From: Bdellovibrionaceae bacterium UBA1609
GTDB lineage: Bacteria; Bdellovibrionota; Bdellovibrionia; Bdellovibrionales; UBA1609
Length of the DNA stretch: 64,000 nt
Assembly: GCA_002321895.1 (NCBI GenBank)
Contig: DCMZ01000005.1
Location: 167,554-231,553, forward strand
Direction of reading: 5' to 3'
Every line of letters starts with the position of its first letter. The first letter of the stretch is position 1. The notes below the pieces were generated by a model. The model was not told where the DNA came from. It saw only the letters and a program-made list of their open reading frames with translations, and ran no database searches. A program made the translations under genes and the position numbers. Shown here in pieces: positions 43,849 through 52,644 of the stretch.

Positions 43849-45461
43849 GAATAGCTGATATAATGGCTGGAGTTTTAGCTCTTGTTTTGTGTTCGTCTTT
43901 ATCTCTTGTGCCTAGTTCAGTTCTAGCTGCGGACAAAACTCGGAGGCTGAATCAAGGTGCTGCTATCTCAAGAATGATGATTCGTAAGATCGACGATCTT
44001 AGTGCAGAACAAAATATGTTCCTAGAGTTCATCGAAGAAGAAAATTGGAACAAAGCACTTTTTCAATGGTACACCGCTTTTAGGCGTGGAACTTTTAAAA
44101 ACTCTCCGTCCGGTAAAGCTTTGTACAGTTTTTTGCAGTGGAAGTCAGGATTAGAGATTGAGGCGATCGAGAATGTATTAGCTATTCAAGAGCCTGGCAA
44201 AATTCACGGAACTATGAAGCGGTTTTGGCAACAAGCGCTGGATGAAAAAATCAGTTTGTTACAGCTACCCATTAAGCGGTGGAATGACCGGTGGGTTGGG
44301 TTCTTTTCTCCAGAAGTGGAAGCCCATCTGAAATTGGCAATGATTGGTGAGCTCGATTCAAAAGAGAATTTTCAACAGCTTCATCAGTTGCGAAAAACTG
44401 TGCCGGCGGCCTCTGAAATTTATGGACAAATCAGTTGGCAGTTGTCTTTGGCAGATGCTCTACAGAGACAGGGAAAAGGGGCTGTAAAAGTCCTCCCCGA
44501 GCTCATAGAAAGAGCTTCGTCCATGGCTCTTGACGAAGATTTGATGCGAGTGAACTTAGCTCGTATTTACTACCAGCGTGGACGGTTAAAACAGGCCATA
44601 TCCATCTATAAAACCATTCCAAAAGGATCACCCTATTGGTTCACAGCCCAAGAAGAGCTCGCCACCTCATATCTTCGAAGAGGGGAACCACAAAACGTGA
44701 TGGCCATCTCCTTTGGACTGACTCCTGAGACCATGGCTCGATATGTGGGGCCAGAAATGCTCTTCACTCGCTCTTTGGCTCAGTTAAAGACCTGTGACTA
44801 TTCTGGAATTCGAGATTCCTTGAAATCCTTCAAGGTGAATTATCGGGAAAGAGCTAAACATCTTTTTCCTGTGGCTCAAGGAAATACGGCAAGTAAGACT
44901 ATTGAAGCAATTGAGTTAATGTTGCGCTCAGAATATAAATTTTCTGACTTGGCATTGTTGAGTGATAGTTTGCCTCGTTATTTTGGACAAAGCCCGGTCG
45001 TTGCTGAGCAGGTGCGATTGATCCGTGCCTATAGAAAAGAAGCTCAATTGGCCGGACAACTGTATACCAGATCTTTGAGTGAGGGGGCTGGACGCGTTGG
45101 GTTCTTAGCTCCATTGGATAAAATTCGTTTAAAATATGAAAAACGAGCCACTGTGACACGTCAGCTTTTGGTCACCAATGTTCAAAATTGGTCTTCGGAG
45201 GAATTAACAGAAATTCGAAACACTCTGGATAAAATGCAAATTGTAGAGGCTGAATGGCTGCAGCACTTAATGCTTGCGGGTCGTGTGAAGGAAAACAGCA
45301 AAATGGCTTCCGCTAAACCATTAGAAGGTTCTACCGTTAAGAAGACATCTAATTTTGATTTAGAGTTCCCCTTTCAAGGTGAATTATGGGTGGATGAATT
45401 GGGTAGCTATAAGCTTACTTTAGATAAAGGCTGTATAGATAAAAAAGAGGTGAGTCTGTGA
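43845..45461 (+). CDS. Exported TPR-repeat protein, second in operon
   Basis: 538 residues. A signal peptide (IMAGVLALVLCSSLSL to VLAA) precedes a helical-repeat body with TPR-type pairs such as LARIYYQRGRLKQAISIYKTI and EELATSYLRRGEPQNVMAI. It ends in a charged region. Its ATG overlaps the stop of the barrel gene by 4 bases, and its own stop overlaps the next start. No catalytic motif; a scaffold role in the envelope machine is likely. Confidence 0.78.
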   Translation: MRIADIMAGVLALVLCSSLSLVPSSVLAADKTRRLNQGAAISRMMIRKIDDLSAEQNMFLEFIEEENWNKALFQWYTAFRRGTFKNSPSGKALYSFLQWKSGLEIEAIENVLAIQEPGKIHGTMKRFWQQALDEKISLLQLPIKRWNDRWVGFFSPEVEAHLKLAMIGELDSKENFQQLHQLRKTVPAASEIYGQISWQLSLADALQRQGKGAVKVLPELIERASSMALDEDLMRVNLARIYYQRGRLKQAISIYKTIPKGSPYWFTAQEELATSYLRRGEPQNVMAISFGLTPETMARYVGPEMLFTRSLAQLKTCDYSGIRDSLKSFKVNYRERAKHLFPVAQGNTASKTIEAIELMLRSEYKFSDLALLSDSLPRYFGQSPVVAEQVRLIRAYRKEAQLAGQLYTRSLSEGAGRVGFLAPLDKIRLKYEKRATVTRQLLVTNVQNWSSEELTEIRNTLDKMQIVEAEWLQHLMLAGRVKENSKMASAKPLEGSTVKKTSNFDLEFPFQGELWVDELGSYKLTLDKGCIDKKEVSL

Positions 45462-46351
45462 AAACATTTAAGTGTGTGGCATGGGTGATTCTCTTTCTAT
45501 TGGGATCATCAAATTCTTGGGGATCCACCCAATGGGTGAAAGCCGCCTTTGATAAGGATGCTTTTACTGAAACCAAAGAGTACTTATTAGAATATGTGCC
45601 GCCAGCTCAGGTTTTGAGTCTGGCTCGGCCGTTGGCGGATTCTCGTTTGAATGCTTCAAATGGTGGGCGGATCATGGGAGTGATTCGTGATGCTCTTAAT
45701 GGGAATGGGATTTCCAGCGCCGTAGCAGAGATTCGAAGATTTGAGAGTGATGAGTTGGTGGATACGGTGGTCACAGACTATCAAGGACGGCTACTTTCCA
45801 ATTATTTAAGGCCGGGAAGATATCAGGTTACAGTGAGTAAAGAGTCCTATATAGGAACACCACAACGGGTGGTGTGGGTAGAAAGAGGCAATGACTCTCT
45901 TTCTAATGCGTCATTAACTCCGCCAGTGCCGGCTGGACAGGTGAGAACCACGTTAACGTGGACTCATGAAACATTCGGTGCTGTTCGGGATGTGGATTCG
46001 TTTTTACTCATTCCAGGGGTTTCTGGGCCTCTTGGATATCGGGATGCGGGATCTAATTACCATGGGGCTATGCTTGACCATGATGATACTAACTGGGTCG
46101 GGCCTGAGACGGTCACCATTTTAGAACAGCGACAGGGAACTTATGTCTATTATGTTAATAATTTCAGTGACCGTTCTGATTTGCAAGCTTTAGGGCGGTC
46201 AGGGATTAATATTCTAATCATTGCGGGGAGTGAAATCATTGATGAAATCTCCATCCCACAGGGAACGGGGCTTACCTATGAAGTGTATAGAATCATTGAT
46301 GGAGAATTTGTAATTACTGGAGGTTATGATGATACCCTTCCAACTTATTAA
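45458..46351 (+). CDS. Exported protein with carboxypeptidase-regulatory-like domain
   Basis: 297 residues starting with GTG that overlaps the previous stop. Signal peptide (WVILFLLGSSNSWGS). Residues about 70-130 (GRIMGVIRDALNGNGISSA ... YLRPGRYQVTV) form a carboxypeptidase-regulatory/CNA-B-like beta sandwich. A C-terminal region of about 140 residues with WTHETFGAVRDVDSFLL and VYYVNNFSDRSDL follows, resembling a second beta domain. Probably periplasmic or surface-exposed; role in the operon unknown. Confidence 0.75.
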   Translation: MKTFKCVAWVILFLLGSSNSWGSTQWVKAAFDKDAFTETKEYLLEYVPPAQVLSLARPLADSRLNASNGGRIMGVIRDALNGNGISSAVAEIRRFESDELVDTVVTDYQGRLLSNYLRPGRYQVTVSKESYIGTPQRVVWVERGNDSLSNASLTPPVPAGQVRTTLTWTHETFGAVRDVDSFLLIPGVSGPLGYRDAGSNYHGAMLDHDDTNWVGPETVTILEQRQGTYVYYVNNFSDRSDLQALGRSGINILIIAGSEIIDEISIPQGTGLTYEVYRIIDGEFVITGGYDDTLPTY

Positions 46352-47339
46352 TCGAATGGTATTGATGTTTAAAGTTATTATATTACTTGTCTTTGTGGCA
46401 GCTTGTAGCGAATCTCCCGTTGAGAAGTTAAAAGTTTTGCCAGGGGTAAACATTGTCCAAGAGAAAACAGCCATAGATCTAAAGGCTGTGGGTCTTGTGG
46501 ATATTTTATTTGTTGTGGACGACTCAAGTAGTATGAGCATCCATCAAAATAATTTGGCGGAAAACATTAGAAGCTACACTCAGATTTTAAAAGACAACGA
46601 AGATATAGATTTTCGGATAGCTGTGATCACTTCGGATATGGATAGTCCACAGAGACAGGGGCGATTTAGAGGGAGTGCTATTCGAGTGGTCACTCGCTCG
46701 GGAGACTTTGAGAGTCGAATACAGACTCTATTGCGCGCTGGCGAAAATGGTAGTTTTGAAGAACGTTTTGCCGATGCCATTAAAGATGCTTTAAGCCCCG
46801 AGTTATTGAGAACTCACAATAGAAATTTTCTAAGAGAAGAAGCTCCACTAGCGATCTTCCTACTCACTGATACCGATGATTATAGCCGTACCACTATAGA
46901 AGAGCTGCGCCAGCATCTTGTGGATTTAAAAGGTGGCAATTCGCAGATGGTTTCTATCAGTGGAGCAATGACTCCAGCCAATTCACCAGAGACATGTTTA
47001 AGTGATGATAGTCGATCTGTAAAATTGACGGAACTGGTGCTAAGCACAAGAGGGCAGGTCATGAGTTTGTGCTCTCCTAACTTTGGTGAAAACCTAGCTT
47101 CAATTGGGTCTAGGTTGAGATCTGGATTGAATCAGTTTTTTCCTTTAAAGAGCAAACCCGTCCTATCATCCATTGTAGTTAAAATTGGTCAGGTGGAATT
47201 ACCAAATGATCCGTCTACAGGTTGGACTTATGACCCCAATCGTATTGGGCTTATCATTGGTCCCGAAGTGGAAATTCCGTTCATGGATGACGCTGCTGTA
47301 GAGGTCACCTATGAGCCTTTGCGAGAATCAAAGATCTAG
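46326..47339 (+). CDS. VWA-domain lipoprotein
   Basis: 337 residues. A signal with the lipobox VFVAAC, then a von Willebrand factor A domain whose metal site is clear: DILFVVDDSSSMS has the DxSxS motif, and the TDTDDYSR area follows. VWA domains bind other proteins with a metal ion. The start is at 46326 or 46329, GGAGG being 5 bases before the second; this puts the gene start 26 bases inside the previous gene, so translation is probably coupled. Last gene of the operon, followed by a terminator-like hairpin. Confidence 0.82.
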   Translation: MMIPFQLINRMVLMFKVIILLVFVAACSESPVEKLKVLPGVNIVQEKTAIDLKAVGLVDILFVVDDSSSMSIHQNNLAENIRSYTQILKDNEDIDFRIAVITSDMDSPQRQGRFRGSAIRVVTRSGDFESRIQTLLRAGENGSFEERFADAIKDALSPELLRTHNRNFLREEAPLAIFLLTDTDDYSRTTIEELRQHLVDLKGGNSQMVSISGAMTPANSPETCLSDDSRSVKLTELVLSTRGQVMSLCSPNFGENLASIGSRLRSGLNQFFPLKSKPVLSSIVVKIGQVELPNDPSTGWTYDPNRIGLIIGPEVEIPFMDDAAVEVTYEPLRESKI

Positions 47340-47366
47340 TTTCAAATGTCAAAAGTAGAGTATAGC

Positions 47367-47416
47367 AACTGCCTCATCTAAATGGTTTTGTTTAGAGGCA
47401 GTTTAGCTCTATTTTT
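47367..47416 (+). terminator. Terminator-like hairpin at the end of the TolQ/AgmX operon
   Basis: AACTGCCTC (47367-47375) pairs with GAGGCAGTT (47395-47403); TAAA and TTTA extend the stem inside. A TTTAGCTCTATTTTTG stretch follows. It lies about 28 bases after the last stop codon of the operon and 20-odd bases before the convergent threonine aldolase gene. Confidence 0.7.
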
Positions 47417-47438
47417 GTTAAGGATTTTTCAGAGACTC

Positions 47439-48479
47439 TTAGTCACTATTCTTAAGTGAGCGAATTTTTTGAACAAAGTTTTCGATCTCTTCTTTTCCAG
47501 TATCGAAAGAGCACATCCAGCGAACCACCCAATCATTTTCATCCCAAATATAAAAGAAGGACTCCTCTTTCAGTGGTTTTGTCCAGGATTTTGGGATTTT
47601 CGGGAAGACACTGTTGGCCTGAACAGGGTAGGCGATATCAAGAAGCTGTTCGTCCTTTAGGAGTTTTTCCATATATTTTGCCATTTTATGGCCATGTTCA
47701 GGAATAGTTTTGTATAGATCATTTTCAAAGAAAGTGATGAATTGAGAAGCCATAAATCGCATTTTAGAAGGTAACTGCATGAGCTGCTTTCTATGAAACT
47801 TCATTTCTGTAATATCAATTCCGAAAAAAAGCACCGCTTCTCCATAAAGGAGTCCATTTTTAGTGCCGCCAAAGCTGATAGTCTTTGGCTTTGCTATATC
47901 AATCATTTCTTTGAAGCTACATTTTAAGTAATGGGGTGCATAGCTGATTCTTGCCCCATCAATGTGTAAATCCAATTGATGTTTTTCACAGAAGTCACGA
48001 ATATCCCCAAGCTCATCTAAGCTGTAGCAAGTGCCCACTTCTGTGGGTTGAGTGATGGAGAGCACTTTTGGTTGGGAATAGTGTTGATCACCTTTTCGAA
48101 TACAGTATTTAGAGGCCTCAGTAAGATCTATTTTTCCATCCACCGAGGGAATAGAGATTAGTTTTGTTCCGAGCGCGGACTCTGGCGCTCCACACTCATC
48201 GACGTTGAGGTGGCTAATGTCAGTACACAGTACTGATTGAAAAGGCTTCAGCAGTGGTCTGAGACTCAATACATTAGCAGCGGTGCCGTTAAAAACTAAG
48301 AGACTTTGAGCTTCAGGGTGGACAATCTCTTTAAATAATTTTTGCGACTTCTTGGTGACTTCGTCAGACCCGTAGCTATGGCTGTGGGAATGGTTGATAG
48401 CCATAAGAGCCCGTAGAATTTCAGGGTGAACCCCTGAGTGATTGTCGCTGCCTAAAGATTTTTTAAACTTATAATTCAT
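47439..48479 (-). CDS. Low-specificity threonine aldolase-like PLP enzyme
   Basis: 346 residues. It splits threonine-type beta-hydroxy amino acids into glycine and an aldehyde. The N-terminal SDNHSGVHPEIL, the LHIDGARIS region, and SFGGTKNGLLYGEAV with the PLP-lysine match the family. It overlaps the formimidoylglutamase-like gene by 11 bases, so the two are expressed together; a shared amino-acid catabolic role is inferred. No histidine-utilisation genes are adjacent. Confidence 0.88.
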   Translation of the reverse strand: MNYKFKKSLGSDNHSGVHPEILRALMAINHSHSHSYGSDEVTKKSQKLFKEIVHPEAQSLLVFNGTAANVLSLRPLLKPFQSVLCTDISHLNVDECGAPESALGTKLISIPSVDGKIDLTEASKYCIRKGDQHYSQPKVLSITQPTEVGTCYSLDELGDIRDFCEKHQLDLHIDGARISYAPHYLKCSFKEMIDIAKPKTISFGGTKNGLLYGEAVLFFGIDITEMKFHRKQLMQLPSKMRFMASQFITFFENDLYKTIPEHGHKMAKYMEKLLKDEQLLDIAYPVQANSVFPKIPKSWTKPLKEESFFYIWDENDWVVRWMCSFDTGKEEIENFVQKIRSLKNSD

Positions 48480-49440
48480 TGTAAATATAATTGTATATGA
48501 TTTGTGAGGCTAATTTAGAGGTAATATCGTCGCGATCTAGTGGCGGGCTCACTTCATAAACACCTAAAGCCATAACTTCCAGGCGTTCAGTCAAAAATTT
48601 AAAATGAGGGAAGAATATTTCTGGAGTCAGTCCTGTTCCCCAGCTTTGACTACACCCCATTGCAAAGGCATTTGAAAAGGCATCGATATCAACGCTTATA
48701 AACGTGGGTCGAGGAGTGCGAACATATGGAGTGAGTCGAGAGTTTAGGTAGGTCGAACCGTGACTGGCTGAATGTAGGATTTCGTCCAACCAAACAATCT
48801 CACCACCATGATCTTTCACAAAATGTACATGATCTTTTGAATTACATTGGGACTGGATACCAATTTCTACAAAATCAAAATCATCTGTATGAGTGTTTAG
48901 AAGTTTGTAAAAAGGAGTGCCACTTGAAATTTTATCTTTATCAGGGCGAACATCAAGGTGGGCGTCAAAGTTAATGACGAGGGGCTTTTCATTGTTTTTA
49001 TCTGTGGAGTTGTCTTTGATATGCCTAAGAAAGCCATCGCCGTCTGGAAACCCATAATCGTGACCTCCACCGATGCCAATCCATTTTCCGCCAAGCTCCA
49101 GTGTATCATAACATTTTCTACTAATGATGGATTGTTGATCCTCGAGTTTTAAAGAGGCATCAACATTTCCTAGATCCCAAAGGTACCTATCATGGTCATC
49201 TAGGAGTGCTGGAGGAGTCATTCGAGATAGAAAATATCGAATCTTGTCCGGTGCTTGTTGAGCGCCAATGCGTCCCCCATTGTTATTTATGCCTTCGTCT
49301 GAGGGGTAGCCACATAGGCTATAAAATTTAGAATCTATGGGTTCTTCGGGTGGGGTAAAATGCCATTGTTGGCTGAGGCGAAAATCGCTTTTATCATTCG
49401 GTTGATATAATTTGGTTTTTTCAAATGTTTGAAATGACAT
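48469..49440 (-). CDS. Arginase/formimidoylglutamase-family enzyme
   Basis: 323 residues. The metal-binding motifs GGGHDYG, FDAHLDVRP and SVDIDAFSNAFAMG are present; the last one differs from the usual DxDxxDP, with Ala-Phe where the Pro lies, and EVSPPLD follows. The closest pattern is formimidoylglutamase (HutG), which releases formamide from formiminoglutamate, but guanidino hydrolases cannot be excluded. Starts 4 bases after the stop of the secreted protein upstream. Confidence 0.8.
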   Translation of the reverse strand: MSFQTFEKTKLYQPNDKSDFRLSQQWHFTPPEEPIDSKFYSLCGYPSDEGINNNGGRIGAQQAPDKIRYFLSRMTPPALLDDHDRYLWDLGNVDASLKLEDQQSIISRKCYDTLELGGKWIGIGGGHDYGFPDGDGFLRHIKDNSTDKNNEKPLVINFDAHLDVRPDKDKISSGTPFYKLLNTHTDDFDFVEIGIQSQCNSKDHVHFVKDHGGEIVWLDEILHSASHGSTYLNSRLTPYVRTPRPTFISVDIDAFSNAFAMGCSQSWGTGLTPEIFFPHFKFLTERLEVMALGVYEVSPPLDRDDITSKLASQIIYNYIYNEL

Positions 49441-49443
49441 AGC

Positions 49444-50049
49444 TTAATTCAATGTCTCAATGGAGTAGGGTCTTAAAATATAGTCCACGAATTCGAAAGT
49501 TTGAGAATCAAAAATTGAAATTCGTAAGGTGTCTGCATTGAGAACTTCAATTTCTCCAGCGCCGGTTCCATCAGGTCCTGCGAAAATCATTGGCCATCCA
49601 GAGTTTTCGGATTTAACGGCCAGTTGATAATCTACATCTCCGGACTGCTCGGCCGGTCGTCTACGTAAAATAGTCGTAGGTGAAGGATTTCCTCTATTAA
49701 CTTTTACAGATAGATTTTTAAATGATTTAAAATGATAGATATCATTATTATCCGCTATCCATTCCCCTAAAATTCGCTTTAGACCTACGGATTCGATGCT
49801 AAATAATTTAATTCTTCCTGTCGCAATTTCTATTCGGCCATCACCTTGAAGGTAGTCACCTTCATGTAGAAGCTCCAGACCACGCTTTACAGATGGGTAC
49901 GGCGTTGAGAGGTATAGCTTTTGCCCATCATCCTCTAGCTGAAGCATAGGTTGTCTTTGTTCGTTAAAACTGATGATCCCTGACAGCGTAGCTGCTGAGG
50001 AAGAAGAGGCTATGAATAATAGGCAAAGGCCAAAAAGTGTTCTTACCAT
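49444..50049 (-). CDS. Exported protein of unknown function
   Basis: 201 residues. Signal peptide (MVRTLFGLCLLFIASSSSA) with a likely cut before AATLSG. The mature part is beta-rich with no cysteine; strands such as GKLYLSTPYPSV and DTLRISIFDSQTFEFV are visible. No family recognised. Its stop is 3 bases before the start of the formimidoylglutamase-like gene, so it may be cotranscribed with the pair, though a role in the same pathway is not suggested by its sequence. Confidence 0.7.
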   Translation of the reverse strand: MVRTLFGLCLLFIASSSSAATLSGIISFNEQRQPMLQLEDDGQKLYLSTPYPSVKRGLELLHEGDYLQGDGRIEIATGRIKLFSIESVGLKRILGEWIADNNDIYHFKSFKNLSVKVNRGNPSPTTILRRRPAEQSGDVDYQLAVKSENSGWPMIFAGPDGTGAGEIEVLNADTLRISIFDSQTFEFVDYILRPYSIETLN

Positions 50050-50128
50050 TGGATGGCAAATTATCTAAGGAATGGGGCAAAATCAAATGATTTCGAAGGT
50101 TTAATTAGGGGAAGAGGCGAGGCTTAAG

Positions 50129-51079
50129 CTACACCACTACGCCTTTGGTTTTTAATACGGATTGTAAGGCCTGCATATGTCCTAGTGGGTACAAGCCCAT
50201 TTTTGTAACCAGTAGGGACTTGAGGGCCTCCTTTGGAGGTAATCCTTCAAATGACACCATGCGATCATAGGCATTTACGCAACCGCACACCAGGGCTAAC
50301 GGGTTTATATCACGTTCCTTCAGGCTCTTTGGAAAGCCGGTACCATTTACTAATTCTTCGTGTTGATGGATGATATCAATTACATCCTTGTCGAAATGCT
50401 TTAGGACAACGATCTTTTCAGCTGCATGTACCGGATGCCGTTTATATAGGCTGAGCTCTTCTGGAGTCATATCTTTAATTGGTCTACCAATATCCAGTCC
50501 CGTTTCCAGATGCTCGAGGTCATGCAATAGGCATCCCAAAGTAAGTAATTCCATGTCATGCTTTTCATCAAGCTTTAGTTCCTTAGCTACGGCAATAGCT
50601 AAAGTGGCTACATTTACTGAATGTTGCGACACGGAACTTTCTGAATTTTCAATGTTTAAAACGCTTTTAAGTGCATCATCTTCTTGAAGAATAAACTCGA
50701 TATATTTCTCAGTGCCCATTTTAGCAAGATTGTAGGCTTCTTCACTTTCGGGATTTTCCATGACTTCTTCTGCGGCTGCCTGCTGTGCGCCTTGGACCAC
50801 TTCGGCTCTATCGGCAATGGGAACATCAGAATTTTTATCATAAGCGGATTCAATACTTTGGGTCATAAAACTTCTGTAGGCCGACTCGTCTTTAGGGTCG
50901 ATGTACATTTTTTTTAATCGTTTTTCTTTTAGCTTTTCTAGGAGTGTGCCCTGTAGGTTTTCACCGTTTTTACAGTAAAGATGATATTTTCCGGCCGCCC
51001 GTATATAGGCGTTAAAAGTAAGACTGCCGCCACCTCTCAATGTAGTTACTCGAATGGGAACATATTCTGTTGCGCTCAT
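50129..51079 (-). CDS. HD-GYP-type protein with GFP in place of GYP
   Basis: About 316 residues. N-terminal DUF3391-like half (1-115), then an HD-GYP domain: HD at 186-187 (LLHDLEH), HQHEEL at 238-243 and GTGFPKSL at about 246-253. The GYP motif reads GFP, so the tyrosine is Phe249, just as in the unconventional HD-GYP of Bdellovibrio bacteriovorus whose structure is known. Such proteins may hydrolyse cyclic di-GMP or sense it. The ATG at 51079 has AGGTG 4 bases upstream; an in-frame GTG two codons earlier is not needed. Divergent from the Hpt-like gene. Confidence 0.88.
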   Translation of the reverse strand: MSATEYVPIRVTTLRGGGSLTFNAYIRAAGKYHLYCKNGENLQGTLLEKLKEKRLKKMYIDPKDESAYRSFMTQSIESAYDKNSDVPIADRAEVVQGAQQAAAEEVMENPESEEAYNLAKMGTEKYIEFILQEDDALKSVLNIENSESSVSQHSVNVATLAIAVAKELKLDEKHDMELLTLGCLLHDLEHLETGLDIGRPIKDMTPEELSLYKRHPVHAAEKIVVLKHFDKDVIDIIHQHEELVNGTGFPKSLKERDINPLALVCGCVNAYDRMVSFEGLPPKEALKSLLVTKMGLYPLGHMQALQSVLKTKGVVV

Positions 51080-51105
51080 AATCACCTGTCTGTTACCGTT
51101 AAATT

Positions 51106-51630
51106 ATGGATGAGATTATAGAAGAATTCAAACTTGAATCTATCGGCCTAGTCGAAGAACTAATGGATATTTTAGATGACATTGAAGGTCAGTTTGAAGA
51201 CCGCAATCAGCTTGAAAATTACGGACAAGTTGTAGATCGAATTATGGGCGGTGCCAAAAGTCTCGCTATGTCATTGGAGGAATCAGGACATCTAGAGCAG
51301 GTCGGAAACTATGCGGAGCTTTGCAAATTGGTCGGTTACAAGGCCGCTCAGATTGAGGAGAATGAACAGTTCTATGATATTGTTCATGGGTTGCTGTTTG
51401 ACGCAACGGAAATGCTGATGTTAATGGTCAGGACCTACAATACGGACTCAGAAAAGGATATTAAAGAGTTGTTGAGCACTACATTTTTAGATCGTCTCAA
51501 GTGGGTGAATGGGCATTTTGGTGAAAATGTGCGGGGCACACTGAAAATTGATAGTGAAACATCTCAGGCAACAAAAAGTCAGGCTGATATTGATGCTCTT
51601 ATGAAAAATTTAGGATTTCAGTTCGACTAA
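51106..51630 (+). CDS. Hpt-like helical protein without the phosphoryl histidine
   Basis: 174 residues, all helical. The first 60 resemble the CheA-P1/Hpt pattern (FKLESIGLVEELMDIL then VVDRIMGGAKSLA), in which HTLKGSA of Hpt proteins aligns with DRIMGGA, so the histidine is replaced by Asp44. It therefore cannot be a histidine phosphotransfer protein in the ordinary way. Starts 26 bases from the divergent HD-GYP gene and overlaps the queG gene by 21 bases at its end. A regulator or binding partner of the HD-GYP protein is the simplest guess. Confidence 0.72.
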   Translation: MDEIIEEFKLESIGLVEELMDILDDIEGQFEDRNQLENYGQVVDRIMGGAKSLAMSLEESGHLEQVGNYAELCKLVGYKAAQIEENEQFYDIVHGLLFDATEMLMLMVRTYNTDSEKDIKELLSTTFLDRLKWVNGHFGENVRGTLKIDSETSQATKSQADIDALMKNLGFQFD

Positions 51631-52644
51631 AACCCAATCTCGTAGTTTTAAAAGATCTTCGTTTTCTGTATGCATTGAGTTTATGGCATCAATGCAATCT
51701 CTAAGTTTCAAGTTGGCGATCACAATGAGTGCATTTCTTTTTAATCCATTGCCTCTCGCTCGAGCGAGAGGAGTGATTGCATACTTGCGTTGGATTTCTT
51801 TATTGGATGATAATAAAATTTCAATTAAATGTTTAGATAAGTCTGCAGATTGTTGCGGTTCAGGATTCTTTTTAAATTGAAAAGGTTTTTCATTCCATGG
51901 GCAAACGGTTTGGCAAATGTCGCATCCAAAAAACCATTCTCCAATTTTACGTCTTTGGCTTTCTTCGGGTACACCTTTCTTTTCAATTGTAAGATAGGAG
52001 ATGCACTGACTGGCATTTAAAACTCTTTCTCCGGGTATTATAGCATCTGTGGGACAGGCATCGATACATCGTGTGCAGGTTCCACATCGGTCGGGAATCG
52101 TTGGGTTTTGCGATTCCAGTTGAAGAGAAGTGACGATTTCGCCAATGAAAAAGAAGCTGCCATGTTTGGGATGGATCATCATCGAGTTTTTTCCAAACCA
52201 TCCCAGCCCGGCTTTATAAGCCAGATCTCTTTCCATAATGGGGTGTGAGTCCGTATGTGCTGAGAAATATTCCTTGGGGAAAACGGTTTTCATAGATTCA
52301 GCAAGTTCACTCATCTCCTTTTGAAATCGAAGATGGTAGTCTTCGCCACGAGCGTATCGGGCCACATTAGTTTGCTGAGTGAGTGGGAGATTATCTGTTG
52401 GGTAGGGGTGTGGTAGATACTGTTTTAGCAGAACTATGGCAGACTTAGCTTGAGTTTCATATTGCTGGGGAGATTCCTTCAGAGGCAAATGGTTTTTCAA
52501 ATACTCCATTTCCCCTTGATGTTGATTGTCGATCCATTTTCTATAGACATGGATAGAGATCGGTTGCTCGAAGGGAGCGAAGCCAAAATCTAAAAAAGAT
52601 TTATTTTTGATCAATTGCGAGAGCTGTGAAATACTGTTTTCCAT
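51610..52644 (-). CDS. queG: Epoxyqueuosine reductase
   Basis: About 344 residues. It performs the last step of queuosine synthesis in tRNA using cobalamin. The two iron-sulphur clusters are seen as CGTCTRCIDACPTDAI and CDICQTVCPW, and the N-terminal ARYARGEDYH and MIHPKHGSFFFIGEI patterns fit the family. The start at 52644 is shared with the opposite-strand CCA-type gene at CATG. No clear ribosome binding site upstream. Confidence 0.93.
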   Translation of the reverse strand: MENSISQLSQLIKNKSFLDFGFAPFEQPISIHVYRKWIDNQHQGEMEYLKNHLPLKESPQQYETQAKSAIVLLKQYLPHPYPTDNLPLTQQTNVARYARGEDYHLRFQKEMSELAESMKTVFPKEYFSAHTDSHPIMERDLAYKAGLGWFGKNSMMIHPKHGSFFFIGEIVTSLQLESQNPTIPDRCGTCTRCIDACPTDAIIPGERVLNASQCISYLTIEKKGVPEESQRRKIGEWFFGCDICQTVCPWNEKPFQFKKNPEPQQSADLSKHLIEILLSSNKEIQRKYAITPLARARGNGLKRNALIVIANLKLRDCIDAINSMHTENEDLLKLRDWVLVELKS

